NCBI GenBank assembly: GCA_900323505.1
Contig: OOIN01000016.1
Location: forward strand, 620,001 to 684,000
DNA: 64,000 nt
Direction: 5' to 3'
DNA from: Ustilago trichophora
Taxonomy: Eukaryota > Basidiomycota > Ustilaginomycetes > Ustilaginales > Ustilaginaceae
The notes under the pieces were generated by a model, which did not search any database, was not told where the DNA came from, and saw nothing but the letters and a program-made list of their open reading frames with translations. Both the position numbers and the translations under genes were made by a program. This document shows, in pieces, positions 22,201-34,594 of this stretch (positions within the stretch are counted from its first letter, which is position 1; each line of letters starts with the position of its first letter).

Positions 22201-22763
22201 GCCATCTCGAAGGCGCCACTGCTCCCAACGCATCCAAGGCAAGCACTGCCCTGCGAGCAACAGGCGTCATGGTTTTACCCTCTTCATATCAAGCCGAGAT
22301 CACCCACCATCTGAGCGTAGCCATCGACCTCGACCCCACCCTCCTTCGCGTGGTCAAAAGCATCTGCGAGGGCTACAAGACCCTGCCGGGCAGCAAACTC
22401 AATCTCCATCCGCACGATCTGGCTTCAGCATCCTTCTCCCGATCCCATCTCTCCATGGGTGCACCAGATGCGTTGGAACAATCTGGAATCGTCGATGTGC
22501 AAGAGGGTGCTCAGATGCACATGGGCGGAGCCGGAAGCGGGTACGGCGGACACGGCGGGTATCAGCAGAACTTCAGTCAAAGCTACAGGAGCCCAGGTGT
22601 AGGTGATCCTACTCCGCATCATCATGCAGGTGCACTGCTTGTGCCGGCGGATTTCGCAGCCAGCTATCCACACGATTCCAGTAGTTTTCTTAGCATGACG
22701 ACGCCCTCGGGAGCGATGGGGTCCGGCGATATTGTGTTGGAGGATGCCGAGGTATCCTCTTGA
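19137..22763 (+). CDS. CDC27: Anaphase-promoting complex subunit Cdc27/Apc3 (TPR protein)
   Basis: Scaffold subunit of the APC/C ubiquitin ligase that binds activators Cdc20/Cdh1 through TPR repeats and controls the metaphase-anaphase transition in the nucleus. The start at 19137 (MPLAATAPKSRLTATKF) gives 1208 aa. An N-terminal low-complexity block encodes runs of Ala and Ser from CAG and TCA/TCT repeats. An N-terminal helical region lies at about residues 90-290 and a long Ala/Ser/Thr/Arg-rich linker at about 330-650. The C-terminal TPR array at about 660-1030 contains ALVCFQRAAAAAPEYAYAFTL, AIAYFRSAIRCDRRHWNAW and ALECYDRAIELAP, the core of Cdc27 proteins. A Gly/His-rich tail follows. It is longer than yeast Cdc27 mainly through the linker. 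It converges on ADK1. Confidence 0.9.
19199..19277 (+). repeat. Trinucleotide repeats coding poly-Ala/poly-Ser in CDC27
   Basis: A CAG-type run read in the GCA/AGC register, followed by a TCA/TCT run, gives consecutive Ala and Ser tracts near the N-terminus. The repeat is in frame and lies outside the TPR domain. Confidence 0.85.
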
Positions 22764-23067
22764 TCTTTGACGCTGTAGTTGAAGTCACTCGATGTCACTT
22801 TCTCTCTCACACACTGCAATGTTTTTGATGCAAACCAAGAGCACAGCGCTTGTTTGTCTCAAATTTTTTTTCTTTTCTTTCCCTCTCGGTTGTGCACGCC
22901 TTGTTGTTGTTGCTGCACTTTGCTTGAGCAAGGACTGGGAAGGTGTTCTTATTGTTTCGCGCATGTGAATTCATCAAGTGTTGTGTATGACACTAGTTGC
23001 ATCTCGATTATCGGACGGCAACAAATTTCAAGTTAGCGCCATGGCTTCAAAAAAAGATGTCAAGGAT
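22764..23067. other. Convergent 3' spacer (CDC27 / ADK1)
   Basis: Holds the two 3' UTRs. Includes T-rich stretches. No gene seen. Confidence 0.6.
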
Positions 23068-24116
<1,049 letters not shown>

Positions 24117-25185
24117 CTTGTTTTGTTGCTTTTTTGCAAGTTGTCAAACACAAAAGTTGAGTGATGATGGAGAGGGGAAGAACGATCCAAGGCGCGTTTG
24201 CGAAGAAGTTGAAAGTGCCCAGCATCGAGAGTGTGGAGTAAATTGGCGTTACACAGGACAAACGAGAAGATCGCACATCTCGGCACCGGCCACTCTTCTT
24301 TTTCCAAAAAGCTCAAAGAGCGGCAAATCACACTCGTTGGCGGCACTCTGACACACACACACCCTTTCGTCTGGATCGGCAATTCCACCTCAACTCTCTC
24401 TCCTTACACATCTTGTTTGCATACATCTCTATCATTTCATCCTACCAGCTTCCTGCTCATCTACAGTTTTCTTTAAATTTGACTAATTCCAGTTGATGAT
24501 CACGATGACGAGTGATGAGCAACTCTGGCAGTTCGAGACAACACGCGTAAATCCGGCTCCTGCCTTTTTTTGATCCTCCGATCCCGCCCATCCGCACCCG
24601 CAGAATTCCACGATCGACACCCTGCAATTTTCTGCCTCTTCCGCACTTGGCAAGCGTTTCGTCTCGTACGAGAGTTTCTCTGCCCCCAACCCGAAACCTA
24701 TATACTCGACATCCAAATCCAATCCACAATCGTCGACCCCCCTCAGAGAGAAACAAATCGGATTGCCTATTACCGGCCGGCCATTACATCTAAGGGGAGC
24801 AGAGAGGAGGAATAGAGAGAGAGAGAGCGAGAGAGAGAGCGAGAGGAAGAAAGAGACAGAGTGTACTAAAAAGAAAAAAGAAAAAGAGGAAAAAAAAAAA
24901 AAAGCCCATAAAACGGATACAGAAGGTGACAAGGGATTGTGTGTGTGCCGGTTTTCTGTCCTTGAAAGGGAGGAACCGACATTTTGAGGTGATTACTAGG
25001 TCATGTGGACGAACGAGCGATTAAGTTGTGACGAAAGCAAACCAAAGGACTGATTGACACGGAGAATTTGCAAGACCACCGAGAGCCCAAGGAAAACAGT
25101 GACGGAAGGTAACCAAATTGTCCCTAGGGATGGAAACTCTAGATTCGGTAGAGATGGAAGCAGCGTCCTTGGCGATGCGGCAGTC
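24117..25185. other. ADK1 promoter and Medusa-gene 3' flank
   Basis: No gene seen. Contains a GA-rich tract around 24812-24850 followed by A-rich sequence. The part next to 25185 is the probable 3' UTR of the Medusa-like gene. Confidence 0.5.
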
Positions 25186-28100
25186 TTACTGGGTCCCGGC
25201 GCCATGCTGAGACGGATCAGCTTGTTCAGCTTTGAGTCCGAGCTGCATTCCGGCTTCCCCGAGAGCGTCAAAACCGACATTCAGAGCGGGCGAAAGCGTA
25301 GCATCCCCATTGATAGCGTTGGGCGCCATCCCGCTCGCCATCGACTCGTTGGGAGGGAGGGAGCTCAGAGCGGGAAGCTGTGCCGCCATCTCGTTTGGCA
25401 TCGATGTCATAGGAGTCGTCTGACCAGACACAGGACGTGCGGCTTCAGCAGCAATCGCCGCTTTGCGAGAAGGGATCGACAGCATAAAGTTGGCCGCTTG
25501 CGCCTGCTGCTTCCTCTCGATCATGCTTCGCACTTGATGCACGTGGATCTCTTCACTCGAAGCCTTGCCGTTGGGCTGTTGTGCCTCGGGCTGCGATACC
25601 ACCATCGGTGCCGACTGCGGAGGTGGAACAACACCTTGCTGCAGTTGCTGCTGAAGTGCCTGAGACGACGCCGGAGCCTGCAATGGCTGTGCAGCCGCAC
25701 CGAGCTGGTTGGCACTCTGGAAAGGGCTGTGGTTCATCTGTGGCGGCATCGGCGAGGCCATCGCCGAAGATAGCTGCGATCCGGATCGACCAGCTTCAGG
25801 ACCGGTTCCGGCAACGTCCGAGAGCTGAGGCGTCAACATTGCAGCTTCGTTGCTCAGCGACTGGAAGTACTGTGGGCGAGCGTCAGAGTGGACCGGCGGC
25901 GTGAAGGGAAACGAGATGGCGTTGAGAACCGCAGGCACCTTGGACGGCTCCACGATCTGATGGTCGATCGATTCGCTCGGAAAGTTGGCTGGCGGCTGTC
26001 CATTGATGAAGGCGTGGCCAGGAGGCGGCAGGCCCGGTTGCATGGCGTGGGGCACCATGTTGGGTACCATGGGCGCCGAAGGCATGACGGCGGAGGGCAC
26101 AGGTCCGTTCTGGACGGGCGGAGCAGCACCAATGCCAGCAGCGAGCTCGGGGGCGAGAGCGGCGTTGCCGGCCGAAGGTCCAGCATCGTTGCCCTGCAAG
26201 TCATCAGCGGCGATCGATGCCACCTGCAGGTAAAAGGAGTGCTGAAGCTGGTGCAGCTGACCGCCGTGAACATAGTGAGCGGTGACGCTCACCTCGCCGC
26301 TCTCACTGCCAGCCGTAGGGGTGCCAGAAAGCACTCGGTTGTTCTCCTCCCACTGGATCCAAGAGGGCACCTTGTTGCACGAAAACACAGCTTTGATGCT
26401 AGTCGAGGACGCCTGAGGGTCCCACACCTTGAGCGGCCACGTCCACTTGAGACCAACGTAGGCGATCTTTTCAGGTGCACCGGCGATCTTGCGGCTGAAC
26501 TCGCGGAACTCCCAGCCGCCCTCGGGAATCTTCTTCGCCTCGACGATCCAGATGTGGTTGCCCTTGGATTTGGCCTTCTTTCCATCCTCATTGAAGCGCG
26601 AGATGTACGGCTGAGTCCAAAGGAACTGCTTGATCTTCTTGATCGAGCACTCAGCCTCAGTGATGCCGTTGCGGTACACTTCGGCCTGGAAGGCATTGGT
26701 GAAAGCCTGAATGCGGAACTTGAAGGGACGGAAGTCGGGCGACTCGTCGAGCCTAGCCATCTTCTTGGGCATCAGCGTCTGGTGCAGTAGCTCGCCACGG
26801 TCATCTGTAATCTCGAGATCAGAACAGACGGCAGTGAGGAAGCTGTGGAAGATGGACTCGAGCTTGTTACGAAGCTCGGGTGACAATGCGGTGCTAGGCC
26901 CATTTTTGTCGACGCTGGTCATCGACGTGTCTCCTGCGCCGCCTTCCTCTGCAGCACCAAAATCGAACGAGGCACCGCTCGAGAAGAAGCCGCTGCCTCG
27001 ATGTCGACGGTGCTTGGTGAGGTGGCGCTCATTTGGCTGATTGCCTTCGTCCCCACTGTCGCCGTTGCTGAACGACTCATCGGGCGAAGAAGGCCCAGAG
27101 TCCACCGCCGAGTGGTTTGCCGAGGTGTTGGTGCTGGAGATGGCCGACATCTGCAGTGCACTCCTGGCGATCTTGGTCTGCCCACGTTCGCCGGTGCTGC
27201 TCGGCCCCTCGCTGCCGCCCATCTTGTTCTGGCTTGGCTGCGGCGTCATGGTCATGGCATCGTGCAAGGAGCCTCCGCGCATGTGACTGTGCTGGCGCAC
27301 AGAGGGGCTCGAAGGCATGGACTGTGCTACTGCGTTGCCATTGGGCGGGCCAGACAGGCTCTGACCCTGAGGGAATTCGAAGGGGGTCTGAGGCGTGGTA
27401 GGCGATGCATTCAGCGACTGCACTCCGTTGGGCAGCGCAGCCGTCGCCTGAGCGAGCAGCGTGTGCGATGACGGGCCGGAGACGCCGTTGGTCATTTGCA
27501 TGGGCGGAGCACTCGAAGGTGGCACTGGCGCCTGCATGTGCTGCATCATGGCGGTCGAGCCCGAAACATTTGGCGGGGCCGAGGGAGGGGGAGGAGGTGG
27601 ATGAACTGGTGTAGCCGTCTCGGAACGCTGAGACTTGAATGGCTGTTCTGTCAGATCGCTGTCAGATTGAACCGGACGCTTACGCGCGGTCGGACTGACT
27701 TGGCCGCTGTGGAGGACATCGTGATTGCCTGGGCCCTGCTGTTGCAGAGTGGAGTCTTGCTGCATTTGGCTAAGGGTCAGCGTTGGGAGCGATTGCATCT
27801 CTTGCTGTTGGGATTGCTGCTGCTGATGACCCTGCTCCAACGTCAAAGCAGGACCGAGGCCCGACTGAGCAGGATGTGGCTGCTGGGGGGCCTGCATGGC
27901 CTGTGCCTGGAACGAGGCATCAGCAAAAGGCTGTGAGGATTGCGGGGTGGGCGGCATCGCAGGCATTGGTGCTGGCTGAGGAGGGGCAAACTTCTGGTGT
28001 GAGAGATGCTGGATGTGCTGCAGATCCTTCTGCAGGTCGCCCAGGCAGCGATTGCTCAGCATGCCATCTCCCTTGTGGAACGACTCTCGGGCAGTGTTGG

Positions 28101-29634
28101 CTTGCAGAACGACATCATCGAGCAACTTGGCAATCTGGTTCATCAGTTCCGAATGTTCGGAAGAAGAACGCTGCGTTGACGCCGAAGCAGCACGAATGGC
28201 TGCAGCTTGTGCTTCGGCCTGCGCCTGCTGTGCTTGTGCCTGAAGCTGTGCTTGTGCCTGAAGCTGAGCCTGAACCTGAGCCTGGGCTTGAGCCTGTGCT
28301 TGTGCTTGTGCTTGTGCAACTTGCGCTTGCAATTGCGCTTGCGCCTGGGCTTGTGCTTGTGCTTGAGCCTGAGCGCGTGCCTGTGCTTGTGCTTGTGCTT
28401 GTGCCTGTGCTTGTGCCTGTGCTTGTGCCTGTGCTTGTGCCTGTGCCTGCGCATTAGCGTGCGCCTGAGCGTGCGTCATATCTACAGGCGTGGATGGAAG
28501 AGCGTGCATGTTCATGCCAAGCGACTGCATCTGCATTGCCACGGAAGTGTTGGGACCCATACTGTGGGAGGCAGCTCGCTGGTGATTGAAGCGCTCGGGT
28601 GCCTGGACGGGTGTGGACGACATGAGAAGTTCGTTTTGAGATGGCGCAGCCGGCCAGCCAAATGCTTGGAGACTCTCTGCAGAGGCAGGGACCGAATGCT
28701 GAGGCATGGATTGAGAAGCTAATTGATGCAAATGCAATCCAAGCGACAGAGAGCGTTGGTGGGACGACATGGATGGCCTCTGTGCGACGGCTTCATTCGA
28801 CATGGCCTGAGGCGCGGGAGCCGCTGGTGACGGCGACATGGCTTGAACATGTACTGGATGTCCTGGCTGTGTCAAATGCATGGGCATCATCTGAGATTGC
28901 GAAGGTGCCTGCTGCGGCTCTTGCTGTTGCTGTTGCTGTTGCTGTTGTTGCTGTTGCTGCTGCTGCTGCTGTTGCTGTTGCTGAGCCTGCTGCTCGGCTT
29001 GCTGTTGTTGCTGCTGCTGCATCTGCTGCTGCTGCTGCTGCTGTTGTTGTTGTTGTTGTTGCTGGCTAGGCTGCTGGCTAGGCTGCTGCATATGATGCTG
29101 TGCCTCGAGCTGCATGGGTTGCATCTGCATGTGCTGCGCTGGAACCTGCTGCTGCAGAGGAGAGGGCAGCGTCGAGTACGACTGCTGACCGAGGTTTTGG
29201 GTCTGAATCTGGATCTGCTGTGGTGTCGATGGTTGTTGTGTGGCATCCGCAACCGATGCCTGGTGCTGCTGCGCTTGGAGCTGTTGGCTGGACTGCATCT
29301 CATTTTGCTGCTGCATTGCTTGCTGGACTTGTGCATTATGATGCTGATCCTGAACAAATTGTGCAGAAAGGCCGGTAGATGGTTGAGAGTCCACAGGCTG
29401 AGCTGTCATTGGCGGAGCAAGGGCTGATTGTGGGTGCTGCTGTTGATCTTGTTGATGCTGCGACTGCTGCTGCTGCTGAAGGTGAACTTGTTGTTGTTGT
29501 TGTTGTTGATGGTGATGCTGCTGCTGCTGTTGTGGCCGGAAGTGCTGCTGTTGCATATCTGCGGAGCCGGTCAAAGACATGTCGAATCCTGGAGGATTCA
29601 CCAGCTGCTGAGGTTGCGACTGGGCAGCGTCCAT
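25186..29634 (-). CDS. med1: Medusa (MedA/Med1)-like transcriptional regulator
   Basis: Large regulator of 1482 aa from the first in-frame ATG at 29634. The conserved core at about residues 915-1140 contains [57 protein letters not shown], a [12 protein letters not shown] block and an Ig-like end ([15 protein letters not shown]). I recognise this as the signature domain of fungal Medusa proteins. A. nidulans MedA controls conidiophore development; the smut homologue affects pheromone-response genes and virulence. The N-terminal half is Gln-rich: poly-Gln at about residues 190-240 and some forty Gln-Ala dipeptides at about 396-475. No DNA-binding fold is obvious. The frame continues without ATG to about 30118 and those codons read protein-like (Ser/Pro-rich), so the true N-terminus may come from a spliced upstream exon. 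The C-terminal 340 residues are disordered. Confidence 0.8.
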   Translation of the reverse strand: MDAAQSQPQQLVNPPGFDMSLTGSADMQQQHFRPQQQQQHHHQQQQQQQVHLQQQQQSQHQQDQQQHPQSALAPPMTAQPVDSQPSTGLSAQFVQDQHHNAQVQQAMQQQNEMQSSQQLQAQQHQASVADATQQPSTPQQIQIQTQNLGQQSYSTLPSPLQQQVPAQHMQMQPMQLEAQHHMQQPSQQPSQQQQQQQQQQQQQQMQQQQQQQAEQQAQQQQQQQQQQQQQQQQQQQQQEPQQAPSQSQMMPMHLTQPGHPVHVQAMSPSPAAPAPQAMSNEAVAQRPSMSSHQRSLSLGLHLHQLASQSMPQHSVPASAESLQAFGWPAAPSQNELLMSSTPVQAPERFNHQRAASHSMGPNTSVAMQMQSLGMNMHALPSTPVDMTHAQAHANAQAQAQAQAQAQAQAQAQAQAQAQARAQAQAQAQAQAQAQLQAQVAQAQAQAQAQAQAQVQAQLQAQAQLQAQAQQAQAEAQAAAIRAASASTQRSSSEHSELMNQIAKLLDDVVLQANTARESFHKGDGMLSNRCLGDLQKDLQHIQHLSHQKFAPPQPAPMPAMPPTPQSSQPFADASFQAQAMQAPQQPHPAQSGLGPALTLEQGHQQQQSQQQEMQSLPTLTLSQMQQDSTLQQQGPGNHDVLHSGQVSPTARKRPVQSDSDLTEQPFKSQRSETATPVHPPPPPPSAPPNVSGSTAMMQHMQAPVPPSSAPPMQMTNGVSGPSSHTLLAQATAALPNGVQSLNASPTTPQTPFEFPQGQSLSGPPNGNAVAQSMPSSPSVRQHSHMRGGSLHDAMTMTPQPSQNKMGGSEGPSSTGERGQTKIARSALQMSAISSTNTSANHSAVDSGPSSPDESFSNGDSGDEGNQPNERHLTKHRRHRGSGFFSSGASFDFGAAEEGGAGDTSMTSVDKNGPSTALSPELRNKLESIFHSFLTAVCSDLEITDDRGELLHQTLMPKKMARLDESPDFRPFKFRIQAFTNAFQAEVYRNGITEAECSIKKIKQFLWTQPYISRFNEDGKKAKSKGNHIWIVEAKKIPEGGWEFREFSRKIAGAPEKIAYVGLKWTWPLKVWDPQASSTSIKAVFSCNKVPSWIQWEENNRVLSGTPTAGSESGEVSVTAHYVHGGQLHQLQHSFYLQVASIAADDLQGNDAGPSAGNAALAPELAAGIGAAPPVQNGPVPSAVMPSAPMVPNMVPHAMQPGLPPPGHAFINGQPPANFPSESIDHQIVEPSKVPAVLNAISFPFTPPVHSDARPQYFQSLSNEAAMLTPQLSDVAGTGPEAGRSGSQLSSAMASPMPPQMNHSPFQSANQLGAAAQPLQAPASSQALQQQLQQGVVPPPQSAPMVVSQPEAQQPNGKASSEEIHVHQVRSMIERKQQAQAANFMLSIPSRKAAIAAEAARPVSGQTTPMTSMPNEMAAQLPALSSLPPNESMASGMAPNAINGDATLSPALNVGFDALGEAGMQLGLKAEQADPSQHGAGTQ
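28217..28452 (-). repeat. Hexanucleotide minisatellite coding (Gln-Ala)n
   Basis: Imperfect tandem copies of a six-base unit (plus strand GCCTGT, GCTTGT and variants) translate on the minus strand as alternating Gln and Ala with rare Leu, Val or Arg. It is in frame within the Medusa-like gene. Synonymous third-base variation shows it is not a recent perfect expansion. Confidence 0.9.
28911..29067 (-). repeat. CAG/CAA repeat coding poly-Gln
   Basis: Mixed GCTGTTGCT-type trinucleotides on the plus strand give long Gln runs broken by Ala, Glu and Met in the Medusa-like protein. Smaller Gln runs follow at about 29260-29330 and 29440-29550. Confidence 0.92.
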
Positions 29635-31130
29635 GTTGGATAAAAGATTCAACGGGGCTGGCGAGCGAGGTCGCCGTCCCGTGTCGTCGCGATCGGGAAT
29701 GACAAGGCTCGAGGGAGAAAAGTGATGGAAGTTGGATTGAGCGGGCTGGGAGCCATGCAACGCACCAAAGCTGAGACGAGGAGAGGGTCGATTGATGCTA
29801 CCAGCGTCTGGGTTGGTGAAGCGGCGACGAGCTTGTGGGAGCGAGAAGCCTTGCTGAAGCAGCAAGGGGGATGCGTTGGTAGATTCGACGCTCTGGTGCG
29901 AAAAGGTGGCAGAAGAAGGAGCGGAATCGATGGTATCTGTGTCTTCGAATACAGAAGGCAATTGGCCCGTGTTCCAAGTCGAGAGCTGCGGACGGGGAGA
30001 TGGTTGGTGAGAAAGTGGGCCGGATGACTCTGGATGCGCCGCTGGCCACTGCGGCTGCTGGGAGGAGATCGTGGTGGGCAGCGGTGACTGCGTAAGAACC
30101 CCGAGAGGACCCTACGCTACTCGAGCAGAATGATGGTCGTAGGCTAGACGACCAGAGGAGATAGGGCAGAAAGTAAAGATGCGACTCGAGATCAAAGCGA
30201 ATGGAGTACCCAACAAGGAGCAGCAAAAGTGGATAGGCTATATATGCGGTGTCAGTCGCTGAAGTGTTGTCGTCGAAGGCCAGCTTCGAAGCAGAGTGTG
30301 TATGCACGGACAAGCCGAATAGGAGGCGGATGGAGCCGGACCGAGAAGCAGAAGCAGTGGTTGCGCAAAGCGTTGGAGATGGCTGGAGTCGGGATTAGAG
30401 ATGGTTGAAGCGCCACTTAATGTAAGGAAAAGCGGCGTAGGGTTGCAAGTGGGGCGCAGCGGTGGCTCTGTATACGTATATGAAGAAGAGCCGGGACAGC
30501 AATCCGGTGCAAAGCAAGTTTTGGTGGGGTAGGTGATCGGTAAGGATGGCAGAGGTGGCGATGGTACAAGGCGCGGGCTGGGATCAACCTAGCCGCAGAT
30601 GTGATAGAGAGCGGATGTGGCGGCAAGAGCGACACGGTCGATGCAAGCGATGCAAGCGATGCAAGTGATGCGGGCCTGGTGATACCAAACCGACTCGAGG
30701 TGCAACGCCAAGTGTGGGTACGAGCAGTTGATGACAATTCCGAAGAATCTAGCGCAGCCCGACAAGTTGGAGGTGATGGATCGAGATGACTGCGGGATCG
30801 ACACGAGCGACGCAACGGGCAGCACGACGAGCCAAGTGTCGCTAAGATGGTGTCTGAGCTCTTTCAGATGGCGCAGTGGTCTAGAATTCGGCGGATGTCT
30901 ATGTCTCTAGATCTAGATTTTGGGTAAAGCGAGGTCGGAAAGCGAACAAGGAAGTGTATGTGTGCGTGTGTGTGTGCGTGGCTGGATTGATTGGTGGCGT
31001 CGACAAGAGATGAAAGATGGGAGGAAGCAAGTGTGGGGAAAGGTGGGGATGGCGAGGCGGGGCGAGGGCGAAAAGTTGAGTAGGAAAGTGGAAGATGGAG
31101 GGAGTGTGGGAGGAATGAGAAGCATGGATG
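29635..31130 (-). promoter_or_regulatory. AUG-depleted leader or promoter of the Medusa-like gene
   Basis: Read on the minus strand, 29757-31122 contains not one ATG, while the opposite strand carries more than 30. The minus strand is pyrimidine-rich. An acceptor-like CTTACGCAG precedes the protein-like open frame near 30090. This fits a long 5' UTR and/or 5' intron under selection against upstream start codons. Compositional skew explains part of the depletion. Confidence 0.5.
29649..29756 (-). other. Upstream ORF in the Medusa leader (35 codons)
   Basis: The only ATG on the minus strand between 31122 and 29635 opens a 35-codon frame ([20 protein letters not shown]...) ending in TGA 14 nt before the first in-frame ATG of the Medusa-like ORF, in a different frame. 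If the transcript includes this part as leader, the uORF would be met first by scanning ribosomes. If the N-terminus is spliced from upstream, it is just an out-of-frame ATG. Confidence 0.45.
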
Positions 31131-31178
31131 GTGGATGCGCACTGGTGCAGAGTAGTGTGAGAATGCTAATCTGATGGT

Positions 31179-31179
<1 letters not shown>

Positions 31180-31217
<38 letters not shown>
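31180..31217. repeat. (CA)n microsatellite
   Basis: About 19 CA units upstream of the Medusa-like gene. Non-coding. Confidence 0.95.
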
Positions 31218-31221
<4 letters not shown>

Positions 31222-32292
31222 GTCACAGTGCTTCTCGCTGCAACCAACCAACCAAAAAAGAAAAAAAATATATATCGAGGCCACAAGATTGGCATTCTTC
31301 TTCTTGGTCACTGGCCATCTGCTCCAAAGACGCTCAAGATTGTGTGAGTCTGCCGGACAGAGTGTGCTGCAAACAAGCTCGAAAACAGTGCATTATTTTG
31401 CATACTCTTGCGTATCCATCCGATGCCTCTCTCTGCCCCGTCATGTGTCGTGTCCCTAATCTCAGTACTGTAAGTAGCCATCAGACAGCAGCACCAATGC
31501 TTGGCCGATGCGGCTTCTCCGCAACCTGCACAGCTTTTTCGCACACAATATCAGATGAAATGGCGGATTAGGCTTCCATTCGTCGGATGGCTTCCAGTCG
31601 CCTCACGGCAGAACCGCTCGCTCGCCTCTAACGACCAAAGTTGGCTTTCAGAAAGGAAGAACAGGAGGGGGGAAAAAGGAGACTCTCTCTCTCTCTCTAA
31701 CCATTTTCAGGAATTCTCGCTTCCTTTTGGGAATTTTTGGCTCAACAAAAAAAAGGGCAGCTGCACCGCCAACTTGAGTGCTGAAAGAGGAGCCATTTCT
31801 TCTCAACCATCACACACAACATAAACAGCGCTGATTCGTGGGAGCCGACGGTCGCACCGCCGCAACTGCCGATGTGCACTTTTTCGTAATGGTCGACCAT
31901 CCACAGTAGAGTGCTTTTCAATGTCATCGGCAGCCCAATTTCTACAGGCTGCTGCTTGCATCATTTTGACTCCTTGGACATGCATCTCACTCGATTGCTC
32001 TTCAAGTCTTCAGGGGCTCAACATGACTCCTAGAGAAGCGCAGGCCCGAATAGAGAAATCTATGCTGTAGCGACGTCCAATAGGTATATACTGTACTGTA
32101 TGCGGTCGAGACCAGCCAACAAAGGAGAGAGCAAAAGACTCTGGCACGCTTGAAAGTCGTGCTGCGGTATCTGCATGAGTCTTCAAGTCTTCATTTCAAA
32201 CACATTGAAGTTGAACTTCAAAGATTTGGTAGTCTAGGCCTAATTCAATTCGAGAACAAATTGCCTCCGTTCCAGACGGCTGCTTCCTAACT

Positions 32293-33852
32293 TCAAGCGA
32301 CAAATACAAACAGCGGAATTGCACTCACAAAGGGGCAGCTCAGGAGCAGAAAGCGGCAACGGCAGAAGCAAATGATTGCCACGAGCTGCTTCGCTATCAA
32401 GCCGCTCCTTTCTCTATATGGTAACTCTCTCTCACAACTCTCACTGTCACGCCTTGCTAAACGAGAGAGCATTCCCATATTCCCATCTTTGAACTGACTT
32501 GGCATTCCCGCTACAACCCACGGAGTGACAACCTCCGGCTCGAAGCGAGCTCTGCTTTCCACCCGTCCATCCATCAGATGAAAAGGGCTCTCTCTCTCTT
32601 TCTCTGATCTCGATTGTTGCACACCTTCGCCTGTCGACTCGTCTTCTAGAGTCAAAGGAAGCAAGAGCATGTTCTTAGATTGAGAATGGTTCGAGGGCTT
32701 GTATAGCCATCCTGCGTAGTCACTCTGTGCTGTTGGATGATCCGCCAGCGAAACGAGGCTGTGATTAGAATCGAGAGAGCTTTCGTGTTGCCGTTTTTCC
32801 CACGTTCTCTTGACATCAAACTCCGCTAGATTTGCGGTCCCCACCAACACAATGCTCCTTCGCTGGGGAGCCGATTATTGTGTGGGAGTAGTTGACTGAG
32901 TCTTCTTGCTCAGTCACTCACACACAGAGAGAGAGAGAGAGAGTGGCGTAGTGATGCACTTCGGAGTCCCCCCGATGCAACTTCGCTAATGCTATGCTCT
33001 TTGAGACGAGAGAAGAGCTGATCAGCCTCTTGACACACATGGTGCTCAGTCGTCGACCATGCTCGTCGTCTCATTTGCGGTCGAAAAGCGATGACCATCG
33101 TCTTGCCCTGTTTACTACATCTTTGGAGCTGTCTCGGTGCACAGCTTGACCGACCTCAGCATAGCCTTTCTTTTGCGCATTCCCAGACGCTTTCAAAGCA
33201 ACGATGCGCGCGCTCTATTTGATTTTAAAGACGGCGAGGACAAGCATGCTTATTTCGTGTCTGGGTTGACCGATGGGCGGTGCGCATGACTTGCCCTGTT
33301 TCTCAACTTACGTGTAGCCATACCATCAGCGTTCCGTAGGACGTTTGACGAGACCGGTCCAAGACTTTGTGGTAGAGGCGCAAGCGGGTCATCTGGAAGA
33401 GCCATCCTCGGCGTTGATCCAATCACCCGATGCACCATCCTGCTGACACCATGCTGTTGTTGCGCTTTCTCAACGTGCGAGCTAAGCACTCCGATACGCC
33501 ACGACTTGTGTGTGTGTGCCTTTTTGCAGTCTTGGCAAGATGGCAATTGGACCCTGCGACGTGTCAGAGTCTCTTGCTCGGACACTATGACGGACCATGA
33601 CACGCCACTGACGCAAAGTCGCCGTGGCTGCGTTGCTTTCGATTCCCACGCACAACCACCGAAAGGACCGCCATGAGGATGACGCCAAATGCCAACGCCT
33701 GGGCTCTTACCCAGCCAACAAGGTTGAACGGCGAACGAATTGAGCATTCGTTCACGCTCCATCACCACGCCTCCAAACGCCGGGCCGCCAATCATCATCT
33801 CGATGATCATGTCACCAAATCCAAATTGACGTCGTATGCGAACAAGAACCAA
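32293..33852 (-). other. Possible unannotated multi-exon gene (weak)
   Basis: On the minus strand, three open segments (33852-33312, 33098-32922, about 32828-32328) each end at a donor-like sequence: GTAAGT at 33311, GTGAGT at 32921 and GTGAGT at 32328. Segment one reads MIIEMMIGGPAFGG and later MALPDDPLAPLPQSL; segment three is polar with several charged residues. I could not find an acceptor that joins segment one to segment two in frame, and no domain is recognised. It may be a real lineage-specific gene, a decayed gene or chance. Confidence 0.2.
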
Positions 33853-34554
33853 ATTCGGGAACGGGATCGTTGGTGACGAATCGAATCTCCCAAAGGTGAA
33901 GTACTGTACAGCACAATCGGTTCCCGAGTGTTGGCAGCATGGTTCGATGGTGCGCTCGCGATCGATGCCACTTTTTTCGCCTTTTTAGATTGCTTTAGAT
34001 TGCTTTGCGCAGATGGCTTCGATCTTCACCACCGACCAGGCTTCCGATTCAACAACCCTCAGCCAGCAACTGAGCAGGACAACAGAATCGAAGTCCGCCT
34101 CGCTTTCGTCTTAGCCGAGGCGTTTTCCTGTTGTTTGGGTCCCTGTTGAAGTTCCCTTTTTTTGGCCTTCCAGCCACGACTGCGAAGAAATAGGCGTGTT
34201 CCTGCCGGCGTCTTAGCACCCCGCCCTTTTTTTTTGTTTTCCACGGCTCTTCGCAGAGATCGCCGTTCCCTCTCGACCTTCGCATCGACTCGAAAAAAAT
34301 CGAATCTTTGACTGCATTGTCGACCAAAGAAGAGTGGATCATAGACAGCTCTCATTGAGGCCAACCCGAGTCTTTCTTGATGCCTGCACGAACCGGCAAC
34401 AGCTTCAAACAGCGACTGGCCGCGGCTGTGCCTTTGCTTCTGAGACAACAAACCGGCTTTTCGTGGCAAGAGGCACATGGCAATTTGAGTTGGCCAGCCA
34501 ACCATGCGGTTCAACCCATGGCAAAGGGGAAGACGAGGGCACTTCTCCTGAGGG

Positions 34555-34557
<3 letters not shown>

Positions 34558-34593
<36 letters not shown>
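34558..34593. repeat. Homopolymer T(36)
   Basis: Thirty-six consecutive T on the plus strand in non-coding DNA. No flanking target-site duplication was evident by eye. Confidence 0.9.

Positions 34594-34594
<1 letters not shown>

Noticed and set aside
27783..29427. Leu- and Val-rich plus-strand frames over the Medusa-like gene
   Set aside because: They are reverse translations of CAG/CAA repeats, not membrane proteins.
30860..30935. tRNA-like sequence (TGGCGCAGTGGTCTAG) near 30870
   Set aside because: It resembles a D-arm only; no pairing acceptor stem, anticodon stem or T-arm follows.
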